From: JBOFHT01 sp051649785 | Lineage (GTDB): Archaea > Methanobacteriota > Methanobacteria > Methanobacteriales > Methanobacteriaceae | NCBI GenBank assembly: GCA_051649785.1 | Contig: JBOFHT010000008.1 | Coordinates: 1-64,000 of the forward strand | Direction: 5' to 3' | DNA: 64,000 nt | Shown: positions 9,768 through 19,967 of the stretch, piece by piece | Layout: every line of letters starts with the position of its first letter | Numbering within the stretch: position 1 is the first letter of the stretch | The notes under the pieces: model-generated | What the model saw: only the letters and a program-made list of their open reading frames with translations | Databases searched by the model: none | Told to the model about the DNA's origin: nothing | Program-made: the position numbers and the translations under genes

Positions 9768-10258
9768 TTAAATAAAAATTAGTAGAAATGAAATAGCTTA
9801 ACAAATTATCAAGATATATTATAATATGATAAGACAGATTTATAAACCTTTGCCTATTTTTGTACTTCTGTCAATTTAATGTTTTTTAAAGTAAATTTTT
9901 ATAAAAATTCAAAAAATTATCCAGAATCTTTATAAGTAATTTATTAAATTTAGTTAAAATTTAGTACTTAATTGCTTAAGTTGAGAGAGTTGCTATTTTT
10001 GAGTTATATTATTATTCTAAGAATAATTATTTTTAGTAAAATTATAAAATATGGGGAATAGGGAATAGAGAAAATTTGTGGAATATGTGTGAGTATAGGG
10101 ATAAATAAGTAAAATAGATAAATAAATTAAATAAAGAAAATATTAAAAATAAAAAGAACTTAGCTATAAGCTAACTAATGTAATAAAGTAAATAGCTAAT
10201 AGCTACTAATTAATATGGAGTTAGAGAAATTTATAGTTTATAATTGGATTAAATTAAA
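9768..10258. other. Intergenic region between secE and ftsZ
   Basis: No gene. Most of the interest is the inverted-repeat element at 9866-9990, which may separate secE from ftsZ transcription. Confidence 0.5.
9866..9990. mobile_element. MITE-like element, degenerate copy
   Basis: This 125-bp stretch aligns along its length with 42794-42924, sharing for example TTTATAAAAATTCAAAAA and GAATCTTTATAAGT. Its ends CTGTCAATTTAA and TTAAGTTGAGAG are imperfect inverted repeats. It has no open frame. Two dispersed copies with inverted ends and no coding capacity suggest a non-autonomous transposable element; no transposase is in the window. Confidence 0.65.
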
Positions 10259-11404
10259 CTAAAAAATTCCATCTATAAATTCATCTAAAGGATCAACTTC
10301 AGGAACTTGTTCTTGAGTTACATATTCACCAACAAACTCTTCTCTTTCAATTTTTTCAGAGAACATTTGATGTGATTTTACACCAGAAACAATAATAGTA
10401 GTCCTTATAGTATTTTGAAGTTCCTCATCAATTTGAGCTCCCCAAATAATATTAGCTTCAGGGTCTAATTCATCAGCAACAATTTGTACAACTTTTTCTG
10501 CTTCTTGTAAAGTTAAGTCTGCACTACCTGAAACATTAATAAGTGCACCTTTAGCATCAGATATATTTAAATCTAAGAGAGGACTATTTAAAGCTTCATG
10601 AACAGATTCTAAAGCCCTATCACCAGAATCAGATTCGCCCATACCAATCATAGCCATTCCTGAACCTTTCATAATACTTTTAATATCTGCAAAATCAAGA
10701 CTTATTAAACCTTTTTTGGTAATAAGCTCAGTTATTCCTTTAACAGCACGGCCTAAAATTTCATCTGAAACCATGAATGCTTTATTAAGTGGCAAATTAG
10801 GAGCTACTTCTAAAAGTTTATCATTAGGAATTACAATTACAGTATCTGCAGTTTCTTGGAGTTTTTCCAAACCTCTTTCTGCATTTTCCCTTCTCCTAAT
10901 ACCTTCAGCTGAAAATGGCATAGTAGCTACAGCCACAGTTAAAGCACCAGCTTTTTTAGCTAGTTTAGATATAACTGGAGCAGCACCAGTACCAGTTCCT
11001 CCACCTAGACCACAAGTTACAAAGACCATATCCGCATTTTCAAGCTCATCACGAATTTCATCTTCACTTTCTTCAGCACATTCTTCACCGACATCAGGTT
11101 CTCCACCAGCACCAAGACCTCCACAAATCTTTTCGCCTAGAAGAAGTTTTCTCTCAGAATCACTATAATATAAATCCTGAACATCAGTATTTACACTAAT
11201 AGTTTCAGTTCCATCAATACCAATTTCATTTAATCTTGAAACAGTATTGTTTCCTGCACCACCAGCACCAACAACAAATATTTTGGCACGGCTTTTTTCC
11301 ATCCGTTCTCTCAATTCATCATCAAGTTCAGAAGGCATTACAAAGGATTTATTTTTTGCCTCCATCTTTTGAGATTCTTTAATTGCTTCGTCTATAAATT
11401 TCAC
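10259..11404 (-). CDS. ftsZ: Cell division protein FtsZ
   Basis: A 381-residue tubulin-like GTPase that polymerises at mid-cell as the division ring. Visible motifs are [11 protein letters not shown] (about 43-53) for nucleotide binding, the tubulin signature GGGTGTG (134-140) and NTDVQ (about 72-76). The T7-loop region follows further on. The N-terminus [11 protein letters not shown] is typical for methanobacterial FtsZ. The start is a GTG at 11404 with GGGG about ten bases upstream. The C-terminal tail is acidic and ends [13 protein letters not shown]-like TTTAAATATA lies about 165 bases upstream on this strand. Confidence 0.96.
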   Translation of the reverse strand: MKFIDEAIKESQKMEAKNKSFVMPSELDDELRERMEKSRAKIFVVGAGGAGNNTVSRLNEIGIDGTETISVNTDVQDLYYSDSERKLLLGEKICGGLGAGGEPDVGEECAEESEDEIRDELENADMVFVTCGLGGGTGTGAAPVISKLAKKAGALTVAVATMPFSAEGIRRRENAERGLEKLQETADTVIVIPNDKLLEVAPNLPLNKAFMVSDEILGRAVKGITELITKKGLISLDFADIKSIMKGSGMAMIGMGESDSGDRALESVHEALNSPLLDLNISDAKGALINVSGSADLTLQEAEKVVQIVADELDPEANIIWGAQIDEELQNTIRTTIIVSGVKSHQMFSEKIEREEFVGEYVTQEQVPEVDPLDEFIDGIF

Positions 11405-12017
11405 TTACTAACCCCATAATTAATTTTTAATATAATCGTAACATGTACTAAAAAGTACATATCAAAGCATAAAATTACAGCATTAATTAAAGATTAAATA
11501 CCTCATAATATGCTAAATATACTCCATATTAATTAATATTAATTATATTAATACATAATTTGTATAAAGTTATATTTAAAGGCAACGGTTTTTTCTTATT
11601 AAATTCATGATTATAGGTTAAATTTCAACTGAAATATGAAAATTCACACACTTTTTTAATGAACTTACATTATAAAAATAAAAATTGAGTAAAACCTCAA
11701 TTATAAATTAACTAGTACTTGAAATATAAATTATAAATTAACTAATACATAGAATGGAATTTATAACTTAAGCCATAGCTATAATAAAAAATGTGAAAAA
11801 AATCCTAAATAAAACTTAAATCCCACCCCTAAATAAACTTCAATTTATAAACTAGTTCGATAGATATGAAATAAAATATAAAATATGAAATATGAAATAG
11901 GTAATATGAACTATAAAATATGGAAATGAAAATAAAAATAAAAATAAAATATGAAAATAAAAGAAAAAGAAAAAAAATTACCTAAAAAATTAAGTAATAA
12001 CAAAATTAAAAGTCAAT
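11405..12017. other. Intergenic region upstream of ftsZ
   Basis: About 610 bases of AT-rich DNA with no open frame worth calling. It includes the putative ftsZ promoter on the minus strand (near 11567-11580) and repetitive AAATATGAAATA-type simple sequence around 11870-11960. Confidence 0.5.
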
Positions 12018-12596
12018 TTAAGGTCTAGGCATAGCTAAAATTTCATGTATTTTCAAATCAAACACAGAATTCATATTGGCAGGTGTTAAAACAATAGCAC
12101 TGTCTATACCACTAGCTCTTCCACCAATAGCTATTATTTCTTCGTCAACTGAGACTAAACCTGCATCAGCTAACATAATACTAATTTCAACACCGACTTT
12201 TATACCATGCGAAAACAATCTAAATGTATCTGCCATAATATCTAATGGAGTGAAGCCACCATATTTTTTTGTAATTCCACGACAAGCACCACTAAGGCCA
12301 TGACCCCCAACAAAAGTTTCAACACCTAAGTCTTCTAGTTTAGCTCTTACATCACCATCAATATCTAATTTATTCTTTTCATGAAATCCTGCATGATGAG
12401 TTACATTAATAACTTTAACATCCATACCACTAAGCTCACCAATTAAATCCAAGGCAGTTGCACCAGAAGCAGAAGCAATAGCTACTGTGCTAATATTAGA
12501 TTCTTCAATTTTCTTTTTAACAACATCAATTACATATTCTGTATTTGTTAACCCTGCTTTTTCAAAATAAAGTATTTCATTTTTAGTTCCTTCCAT
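12018..12596 (-). CDS. Pyruvate kinase alpha/beta (C-terminal) domain protein
   Basis: A 192-residue protein corresponding to the C-terminal domain of pyruvate kinase alone, without the catalytic barrel. Recognisable parts are VAIASASGATALDL near the N-terminus, HHAGF, and GGHGLSGACRG in the centre. In pyruvate kinase this domain carries allosteric function; the stand-alone archaeal form has no proven reaction that I know of. ATG 12596 follows a strong AAAGGAGGA site. It is separated from ftsZ and divergent from comA. Confidence 0.75.
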   Translation of the reverse strand: MEGTKNEILYFEKAGLTNTEYVIDVVKKKIEESNISTVAIASASGATALDLIGELSGMDVKVINVTHHAGFHEKNKLDIDGDVRAKLEDLGVETFVGGHGLSGACRGITKKYGGFTPLDIMADTFRLFSHGIKVGVEISIMLADAGLVSVDEEIIAIGGRASGIDSAIVLTPANMNSVFDLKIHEILAMPRP

Positions 12597-13151
12597 TTAA
12601 AGTCCTCCTTTAACATATAACGCTAAGTTATAGTATATATTGTTACATTAAACAATATAATAATGAATATATAAACATACATAGATAATCAATATACTAA
12701 CATATAAATCGAATATACATATTAATTACACATATCACTATTCTCTTTTTTAACACTAAAATGTTATATGACTATTAGAATAAATATATTGCATAATAAA
12801 ATAAATATATTGACAATATGTATTGAATAATAGGATAAATATATTGATGATATTATGTATGGATAATAGGTATTGGTAATTTTACAAGCAAGAAATATGG
12901 ATTATGATATTATATTTTGCAATACTCATTATAATAATTATGTTATTATTCTTTTTAATTTTAGTAATATATACACTAATATTTTTATTATTATTTTTAT
13001 AATAACTAAGATATTTTAAGTGAGATATTTTCAAATACTAGTACTATAATTAGAAAATAATAATAATTAGTAAAAACATAATTAATAATGATAATAAATA
13101 ATATTTATGTTGATTAAATACTATAATTAATGATAAACAACAGGTGTTTAA
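12597..13151. other. Divergent intergenic region (PK domain gene / comA)
   Basis: About 555 bases, AT-rich, with no gene. It must hold promoters for both flanking genes. Short repeats of AAATATATTG occur at 12780-12850. Confidence 0.45.
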
Positions 13152-13925
13152 ATGATGAAATCTTTTAATTTTTTATTACCTTCCCGTGAAGAAAAGCCAC
13201 GGAATACTGGAATAACAATGGTATTGGATAAAGGACTTGGTTTTGAAAGTGCAAAGAGTTTAATGGAATTAGCAGGAGATTATGTTGACTTTTTAAAGTT
13301 TGGTTGGGGAACTATTGTTGTTCATGATCGTGACATTGTAGCTAAAAAAGTGGAAATGTATAAATCATTTGATATTACACCATATCCTGGAGGAACGCTT
13401 TTTGAATTAGCTTATTCCAATAATATGCTTGAAGATTACTTTATAGAAGCAAAAAGTCTAGGATTTGAAATGCTAGAAATATCTGATGGATCAATTAATA
13501 TTCCACAAGATGATAAATTAAATTGTATAAAAGAAGCTAAAAAGCGAGGATTTGAAGTAGTTTCTGAAGTTGGGAAAAAAGACCCTATTTTAGATAGTGA
13601 AATTTTAATAGACCAACGAATTTCAGATATGAATGAAGAACTTAAAGCAGGATCCTCAAAAGTTATTGTAGAAGCACGTGAAGGTGGAAAATCCATTGGA
13701 ATTTTTGATGAAAATGGTTTAGCTAAAAATAATGAAGTAGACTATATTCTTAATAATTTTAATGGAAAAAAGCTACTTTGGGAAGCACCTAATAAAGAAC
13801 AACAAGTTTACTTTATATTAAAGGTAGGAAATAATGTTAATTTAGGAAATATCTCCACAGAAGATATAACTTCTCTTGAAACTCTTAGAAGAGGTCTTAG
13901 AGGAGATACAATAGGGAAAATTTAA
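13152..13925 (+). CDS. comA: Phosphosulfolactate synthase ComA
   Basis: A 257-residue TIM-barrel enzyme that adds sulfite to phosphoenolpyruvate to give phosphosulfolactate, the first step of coenzyme M synthesis in methanogens. Family features visible are VLDKGLG near residue 24, VDFLKFGWGT near 46, TPYPGGTLFELA near 77, EISDGS, and SEVGKKDP. The C-terminus ETLRRGLRGDT matches family members, so the TAA at 13923 is the natural end. Start ATG 13152 or 13155 follows CAGGTGT. The next open frame continues in the same register right after this stop codon. Confidence 0.93.
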   Translation: MMKSFNFLLPSREEKPRNTGITMVLDKGLGFESAKSLMELAGDYVDFLKFGWGTIVVHDRDIVAKKVEMYKSFDITPYPGGTLFELAYSNNMLEDYFIEAKSLGFEMLEISDGSINIPQDDKLNCIKEAKKRGFEVVSEVGKKDPILDSEILIDQRISDMNEELKAGSSKVIVEAREGGKSIGIFDENGLAKNNEVDYILNNFNGKKLLWEAPNKEQQVYFILKVGNNVNLGNISTEDITSLETLRRGLRGDTIGKI

Positions 13926-15011
13926 AAACTGGCAGAATTTGGTAAAGCTGAACTAAATAAAAGAAAAGATGGTGGAAAAATAAGTAAAAATTACATAAAT
14001 TCTGACAAATATGATTTAATTCCTATTGAAACTTCATATATAGAACCTTATGAAGACTTAAATAAAATAATAAAACCTGTTTTAGAACTGATTAATGAAG
14101 GAGACTATTTAGTAATATCTGAAACACCAATAGCTATTTCACAAGGTAGAATAATTGATGAATCAGAATATAAGCCATCTATTGCTGCAAAATTCCTAGC
14201 TAGTATTTGGTCTAAAAGAATTTGGGGATACCTTATTGGTCCTGCTCTTGGAATAAAAAAAAGAACAATTGAAAATCTTAGGAAGCTACCTAAAGAAGCA
14301 CAAGCTCATAAAGAAGTTGTATTAAAACATTATGGTTGGAAACATGCACTAAAACCAGCTTCAGAAGCAGGAATTGATTTAACAAATGCTCCTGGAACTT
14401 ATGTTTCTATGATTCCTGAAAATCCTAGTGCTGTTGCTAAAGAATTAGCCAATATCATAAAACAAACTATTGGAAAAACAGTAATTGTTCTTATTATTGA
14501 TACTGATGCTACTTATAAAAGAAAAAATAAATATTTTACAGGACTTCCAACTGCAATATCTCCTATTAAATCAAATATGGGCGTTTTTGGATATTTTCTA
14601 GGTCAAATTTATGAAAATGCAGGTTCTACCCCATTAGGATGTTCTGAAGAAATAGATATTGAAAAAGCACTCGAAGTAACTAATACTAGTGAAAGCTATC
14701 AAAAATCATTAGCAACAAATTTAGCTACTATTCATAGCGTGAAAAAAGTAATTAATAATAATAAAGATAAGGATAATAATAATAATAATAATAATAGTAA
14801 TAGTAATAGTAATTATAATAGTAATAAAAGTAAGAATAATAACAAAAATACAGCCAATAATAAAGATAATAATAATGCTGAAAACAAGCATATTCAAGAT
14901 AAATTTAAGGAAAATAAAAATACAAATACAAATGACTTTTCTGGAATTACTATAGAAGAATTAAATTCAATTACACATACTCCTGCTGTAATTCTAAGGT
15001 CAAAAATGTAG
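13926..15011 (+). CDS. F420-0:gamma-glutamyl ligase-like protein, start unresolved
   Basis: The frame opens right after the comA stop, in the same register, and stays open to 15011. Residues resembling the F420-0:glutamate ligase-like family begin around nucleotide 14012 and include SETPIAISQGR, HALKPASEAGIDL, APGTYVSMIPENP, IIDTDATY and GSTPLGCSEE. No ATG, GTG or TTG occurs in frame before ATG 14409, which would delete the conserved N-terminal half. Candidates are CTG 13929 or ATA 13980 (after GGTGG). The C-terminal third carries an Asn-rich insert (nucleotides about 14755-14930). In this family the proposed role is glutamate ligation to F420-0; the exact substrate here is uncertain. Confidence 0.7.
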   Translation, partial: KLAEFGKAELNKRKDGGKISKNYINSDKYDLIPIETSYIEPYEDLNKIIKPVLELINEGDYLVISETPIAISQGRIIDESEYKPSIAAKFLASIWSKRIWGYLIGPALGIKKRTIENLRKLPKEAQAHKEVVLKHYGWKHALKPASEAGIDLTNAPGTYVSMIPENPSAVAKELANIIKQTIGKTVIVLIIDTDATYKRKNKYFTGLPTAISPIKSNMGVFGYFLGQIYENAGSTPLGCSEEIDIEKALEVTNTSESYQKSLATNLATIHSVKKVINNNKDKDNNNNNNNSNSNSNYNSNKSKNNNKNTANNKDNNNAENKHIQDKFKENKNTNTNDFSGITIEELNSITHTPAVILRSKM

Positions 15012-15584
15012 AGGGATATAAAAATTTACTAATAAATTTACTAATAAATTCAAGATATATTTATTAATTGCTAAAATACATCTATTAAAATTTTGATTAT
15101 TACGATAGTGGAATATGTTTATTAAATTGAAAAAAATAATATAAAAAACATATATTGCTGAACAAAAAACAGTGCAAATATACTGATTAATACTAATTAA
15201 TACAATATTAATATACACCTATCCATAATTTTATATGTTATGACTTATAATATATAATAACACTAGTATAAATAACAATACGTATAACTTACATTATTGA
15301 GTTACATTAATATTAGAATTATATGACATTATGTAAATTATGTAATAATACATATAAAACTAAGTTATAATCTTAAAACAAATACTTATTAATCTAATCA
15401 TTAAATGATTACCCGTATAATTAGTATATATTATGAATTATATGGAATGATTAAGAGTATATAATTATTAATAGAAATGAGTTATTTTATTTATTATGAT
15501 GTCATTTGAAATTTTAAAAAAAATAAATATCATTTAAAGATATTAATGCCAATTTTTAAAAAAACGGTTGGTAAGGAGAGTTAT
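15012..15584. other. Intergenic region upstream of tfe
   Basis: AT-rich, no supported gene. It ends with the GGAGAG ribosome site for TFE. Confidence 0.45.
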
Positions 15585-16112
15585 ATGTTTAAAAATCCTG
15601 CAGTGAAATTATTTTTAAATTCAATTATAGAAGGGGAAAATGGAGACGAGAATTTAGCTATTATTGACTGTCTTCTAGAAGGAATTGTTACAGATGAGGA
15701 GATAGCTGAAAAAACTGAAATTCGTTTAAATCTTGTTAGAAAAGTATTATATAAATTACATGATTCAGGGTTAGCAACTTACAAAAGAAGTAAAGATCCT
15801 GAAACACAATGGTTCAGCTATACTTGGGAATTTGAACAAGTCAAAGTAAATGAGCAAATTAAAGAAAAAAATGAAGAAATTATGAATAAATTAAAAGCTA
15901 ATTTATCAAAAGAAGAAGACAGTATTTACTTTACATGTAATGAAGAACACCGCTTTGACTTTGATTTAGCTACTGCAAATGGTTTTATTTGTCCTGATTG
16001 TGGTGAAGAATTAGTAGGATATGACAATAGTAAAGACATTGAAGAAATTCAAAATCAAATCCTAGCTCAGGAATCTAGCTTTAGTGAATTCTTAACAAAA
16101 AATGCTAAATAA
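15585..16112 (+). CDS. tfe: Transcription factor E (TFE, TFIIE alpha homologue)
   Basis: A 175-residue basal transcription factor that helps open promoters with TBP, TFB and RNA polymerase. The N-terminal winged helix contains NLAIIDCLLEGIVTDEEIA and RKVLYKLHDSGLA. A charged linker follows, then a zinc-ribbon region with FICPDCGEEL. The start is ATG 15585, preceded by AAGGAGAG; an ATG 13 codons upstream lacks a ribosome site. Odd point: the first zinc knuckle reads C-N-E-E-H, with one Cys where the family usually has CxxC, so His may replace a ligand. Confidence 0.93.
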   Translation: MFKNPAVKLFLNSIIEGENGDENLAIIDCLLEGIVTDEEIAEKTEIRLNLVRKVLYKLHDSGLATYKRSKDPETQWFSYTWEFEQVKVNEQIKEKNEEIMNKLKANLSKEEDSIYFTCNEEHRFDFDLATANGFICPDCGEELVGYDNSKDIEEIQNQILAQESSFSEFLTKNAK

Positions 16113-16445
16113 AATAATACAAAACAAAAAGTAATATTCTTCTAATTAACATAAAAAAAATAAAGTTAATTATATTAATAACAACTAATTAAATATCATC
16201 ATACTATTTTTCATTATATTATTCTTCATTATTATATTATTATATCTACTATTTCTATTTTTCATATTTAATTATTAAGACTTTAATAGATATTTATAAA
16301 GTCTTACTTAAATAATATTATTTTTATATATCTTATTTAAAACCTATTTTATCAAAACTGGTTTTGTTACAGAGTTTATTAAAGATATTTTTATAGATTA
16401 AATTAAATATCATAAAATCGAATTCAAACTTCATGTTGTGTTATT
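16113..16445. other. Intergenic region between tfe and HD gene
   Basis: About 330 AT-rich bases. Nothing recognisable beyond T-rich runs just after tfe that could act as a terminator. Confidence 0.4.
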
Positions 16446-16952
16446 TTGACTTTAAAGCTATTAAAAGACTGTGAATGCGAAAAATGGTTAATAAAACATT
16501 CTATTTGTGTTTTTAAAAAATCTTTAGAAATAGCTAGTTTCATTGATACATCAAATAGTATAGATTTTAAACTGTTAGCTACTGGAGCATTATTACATGA
16601 TATTGGAAAATCTCAAACAAATTCAATAGAACATGGAATTATTGGAGCTGAGATTTTAAGAGAAAATGGGTATCCTGAAGAACTAGCTAAAATAGCTGAA
16701 AGACATATTGGAGGAGGAATTCCAAAAAATGAAGCAGTGGAATTAGGACTTCCACCAATAGATTTCATTCCAAAAACAATTGAAGAAAAAATAGTAGCTC
16801 ATAGTGATAACTTATTTAATGGGTATAATGAAGTAACTATTGAATTTACAATTAATAAGCTTATTAAAAAGTTTGATAAAAATTATGCTCCTGTAAAAAG
16901 AATTAGAGATTTAGATACTGAAATTAATAATCTTATAAATTCTAAAAAATAA
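16446..16952 (+). CDS. HD-domain phosphohydrolase
   Basis: A 168-residue HD-superfamily protein. The metal-binding set is visible: H18 in KHSICV, LLHDIGKS near residues 50-57, EHGIIGAEIL with a further His, and ERHIGGG near 96. This is the HDIG subfamily common in methanogens (TIGR00295-type). HD proteins hydrolyse phosphate esters or nucleotides; the substrate is unknown here. The start is TTG 16446 with only a weak ribosome site, so it could be slightly off. Confidence 0.75.
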   Translation: MTLKLLKDCECEKWLIKHSICVFKKSLEIASFIDTSNSIDFKLLATGALLHDIGKSQTNSIEHGIIGAEILRENGYPEELAKIAERHIGGGIPKNEAVELGLPPIDFIPKTIEEKIVAHSDNLFNGYNEVTIEFTINKLIKKFDKNYAPVKRIRDLDTEINNLINSKK

Positions 16953-17037
16953 AAATGAATATAGTAATTGAGAAAATGGTTGAGAAATTGGTAGTGGCTA
17001 ATAATAATGTAATAATAAATACATGTATGTGTGTATA

Positions 17038-17541
17038 TTAATAAATAGAAACTTTAATAGCACCTTTTAGTTCTAAAATTTCATTTATAATGTCTCCTGG
17101 AACTGAAGACTCAGTTATTATAACTAATTTTGGAATATCTTCAATTTCAATATCCCCTGCATAAGCTTGGCGAATATTAATTTTTTTTGAACTTATTAAA
17201 TTAGCTACTTCCCCCAGTAATCCTGAGTTTTGAGAATCTGCAGTTACTTCTATGACTCCTAGTTTTAGACTTTTAGCTATATTTTTAAGTAGTGGACCTG
17301 CAGTAGACATGTTCGAAAATACATTAAAAAGAAAAGAATCATTTAAAATAGTTTGTGTTGTAGAATTAATAACCCTTCTATCAACATTAGCGGATTTAGC
17401 TAAAGCTACATTTGATATTTCAAGGTCGTTGCAAAAGACCTTCCCATCATTATCTAAACTAAGGCCTAATTCAATCATTTTTCTAGCTACACTAAATTGA
17501 GCAGGATATCCTTTAAATTTTTCTTGAATTTGGGACCACAT
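17038..17541 (-). CDS. ACT-domain regulator of amino acid metabolism (COG2150-type)
   Basis: A 167-residue protein. The N-terminal half (about 1-65) resembles a helix-turn-helix region: ARKMIELGLS and VALAKSANVDRRVINSTT. The C-terminal half (about 90-165) is an ACT domain with LGVIEVTADSQNSGLLGEVANLISSKKINI. ACT domains bind amino acids as effectors. Known of the family: predicted regulators of amino acid metabolism in methanogens; the target is not known. ATG 17541 follows GTGGTTTT. Confidence 0.8.
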   Translation of the reverse strand: MWSQIQEKFKGYPAQFSVARKMIELGLSLDNDGKVFCNDLEISNVALAKSANVDRRVINSTTQTILNDSFLFNVFSNMSTAGPLLKNIAKSLKLGVIEVTADSQNSGLLGEVANLISSKKINIRQAYAGDIEIEDIPKLVIITESSVPGDIINEILELKGAIKVSIY

Positions 17542-17741
17542 AAAACCACTGTATTTTATATAATATTGATTTTTTATAATATATATTAGGGTTGTAAAAA
17601 TACGAAATAATATTGCTAAAAAATGATAGTCATTATAACAATGTTGAAAGTAGAAATTTAGTAGAAATTTAAGGAAAATAAAAATTAAAAATAAAAAAAC
17701 TTAATAAAGAATTTAATTAAATAATTAAGTAAAATGTTTAA

Positions 17742-17818
<77 letters not shown>

Positions 17819-18176
17819 CAAAGAATTAATTTTGAATTCAATTTTAAATAATTAAAATAAATATTTTAAAATAATTACATCAATTTCAACTTTGAACTTC
17901 ATCATATATAAGGCTTTTTATTGTAATAATTTAAAACTAATTATTGCATTAATCAAGTAATACAAGAAATAATTATAGTAATAACGTGATAATGCATATA
18001 CAATATTAGAATATGTAATAAGCAGTTATACTATCAGTAAAATAACTTTAGATCCTGATTAAAATTATAAAATTAATTAGCATTATGAATATTCAAAATA
18101 AAGTTGAAATTTCTTAAAAAATATCTTAAAATATTTTAAAATATTTTAAAATAATAAAAATATTAAAGGTATAAAA
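17819..18176. other. Intergenic region between tRNA-Ile and DUF59 gene
   Basis: AT-rich. On the minus strand a TATA-like TTATATATG lies about 90 bases upstream of the tRNA (near 17905-17915) and might be its promoter. Nothing else is recognisable. Confidence 0.4.
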
Positions 18177-18473
18177 TTATCCTGCATTTGTTTTATTAAC
18201 CATTTCATTAATGGATTCAGCCATCATATGACCATCAACAGTCACAATTGCCTCATCAATACCATCAACATTTTCAGCATGTTTTTTAGCATCCATAGCC
18301 ATACGAGCTGCACTCATACATCCAGGATTAGTAGGTTTAATTGTGATTTTAGCTGTAGTACCATCAACAGAAACTTCTTGAACAAGTCCCATTTCTACAA
18401 TGCTAACACCCATATGTGGATCTAAAACATTACTAACAGCGTCTTTTACTTTTGATACAAGTTCATCTGACAT
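18177..18473 (-). CDS. MIP18/DUF59 iron-sulfur assembly family protein
   Basis: A 98-residue single-domain protein of the MIP18 (DUF59, SufT/PaaD-like) family. Its core reads VLDPHMGVSIVEMGLVQEV and ITIKPTNPGCMSAARMA, with the conserved DP near residue 18 and the Cys (in PGCMS) typical of the family. Members help assemble iron-sulfur clusters on client proteins. ATG 18473 follows GAGGGGAAT. It stands as a single gene. Confidence 0.85.
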   Translation of the reverse strand: MSDELVSKVKDAVSNVLDPHMGVSIVEMGLVQEVSVDGTTAKITIKPTNPGCMSAARMAMDAKKHAENVDGIDEAIVTVDGHMMAESINEMVNKTNAG

Positions 18474-18813
18474 ATTATTCCCCTCTTATTAAATTAATAT
18501 ACATAATTTAATGATAATTATAAAATATATTATAATAGTATAATTTAATTTTAATATTTAGTTAACATTTATTATTGCTATTAATTATTAGTTTTTATTA
18601 ATATTAAAATGTGAGTAATAGAAAATTTAATAAAAATCTAGTAGAAAGTCCATTAATAATAAAGTCTACTAATACAGTAACTATCCTATCTATTACAATC
18701 ATACTATTTAAATTTACTAGTTTTGGCTCTAATAAGTAAAATAAAAAACTGAATATTATTTCTTTAAAAGTAAATTTACTTAATAATAATTAATATATTG
18801 CAAATTAAACTAG
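18474..18813. other. Intergenic region
   Basis: AT-rich, no gene or clear signal beyond the ribosome site for the DUF59 gene. Confidence 0.4.
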
Positions 18814-19767
18814 CTATTTTTTGACCCTATGACGTATTTTAACTGCAATACCTTTTGTTGATTGTTCCATTTCATTTCCAGCCATAACTGCCCTTCCAAC
18901 ACCAACTAGCTCACCATTTCTAGTAATAACAACTTCATCTTTTGGAATGATATTATTATCTGCTTTTAAAACACCAGGAGCAAAAAGTGAGTTTGTAACT
19001 AATTCAAAATCAATTTCAATAGTTTTCAATCCAAGTTCTGCAATCTTTTTCCCACCTTCAAGGTTTAGTGAAAATAAACCAGTATCCCTATTTAAAAGAG
19101 CTAATTGTTTACTATTTTCATAAATATTTCTATGATATCTCCCTTTTGAAATAACATTGTCTGAAATTAGATTTTCAGCACCTTTACCAAATTGATAAGT
19201 AGCTATTGAGCGTAATTCATGAAGTTTTCTGTCTTTTGCTCTAACTTTATCATATTTTTGAAGAAGTTCGCGTAAGTTATACATAGAATCGGAAGAAGTA
19301 GGTCTTCCATCTTCACAGGCATAATAACAGTCACAATTACTATTTTTAGCCATTGAATCTTTATCTAAGCTATCACCAAGATATTCCCTACAGGTTTCTT
19401 CATATCCACCTGAAACATTAGCTATTACTGTTTTTCCAGCTACATATTTTTGAAGAAGCTCACCCGCTACCTTTTTCTCTTCATAAGACCAAGATCCTGT
19501 TACAGCTACATCATAGGATTGGATAGGATAAGTATATTCCATTTCTCGCGGACAAATTCCAAAAGGAGATGTTAGAATAAGTTCCTGAAATCCTTTAGTT
19601 GATCTTTTAAATACTTGATGTGATTTAGAATTAGAATAAGGTTTACGCATACTACATGGAATAATAACAACTACATCACCAATTGGTTTAAGTAGCTCCA
19701 TTCTTTCTCTCCATCGAGTAGCTTCAACCCTATAAAGTGACTCTTCACTTGAACAAATAACTTTCAT
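18814..19767 (-). CDS. Archaeosine synthase (ArcS)-like protein, DUF5591 plus PUA, lacking TGT-like domain
   Basis: A 317-residue protein with the ArcS core motif PCSMRKPYSNSKSHQVF (about 37-53) and LTSPFGICPREMEYTYP, followed by a C-terminal PUA-type RNA-binding domain (about 240-317, with GVLKADNNI and VGVGRAVM). ArcS converts preQ0 in tRNA position 15 to archaeosine. Full-length ArcS has an additional N-terminal TGT-like domain that is missing here, so this is either a naturally split form or a relative. Cysteines in NCDCYYAC may form a metal site. ATG 19767 follows AGGCCGA. Confidence 0.72.
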   Translation of the reverse strand: MKVICSSEESLYRVEATRWRERMELLKPIGDVVVIIPCSMRKPYSNSKSHQVFKRSTKGFQELILTSPFGICPREMEYTYPIQSYDVAVTGSWSYEEKKVAGELLQKYVAGKTVIANVSGGYEETCREYLGDSLDKDSMAKNSNCDCYYACEDGRPTSSDSMYNLRELLQKYDKVRAKDRKLHELRSIATYQFGKGAENLISDNVISKGRYHRNIYENSKQLALLNRDTGLFSLNLEGGKKIAELGLKTIEIDFELVTNSLFAPGVLKADNNIIPKDEVVITRNGELVGVGRAVMAGNEMEQSTKGIAVKIRHRVKK

Positions 19768-19967
19768 TTAAATCGGCCTGATAATTATATGATAATTGTC
19801 TAATAATTAATGTAAATTAGTTGAAAATGCAAAAAATAGTAAATAGCGAATAATAATAATTAAGATAATTAAGATAATTAAAATAATTGTAATTGTTTGA
19901 TAATAGGATATAGGTAAATAATAATAAAAATAAAGGTAATTAATAAAGGTAATTAAAAATTAAACAA

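Noticed and set aside
15000..15218. 72-codon minus-strand frame after the F420-ligase-like gene
   Set aside because: Ile/Tyr/Asn-rich translation of AT-rich spacer, no ribosome site.
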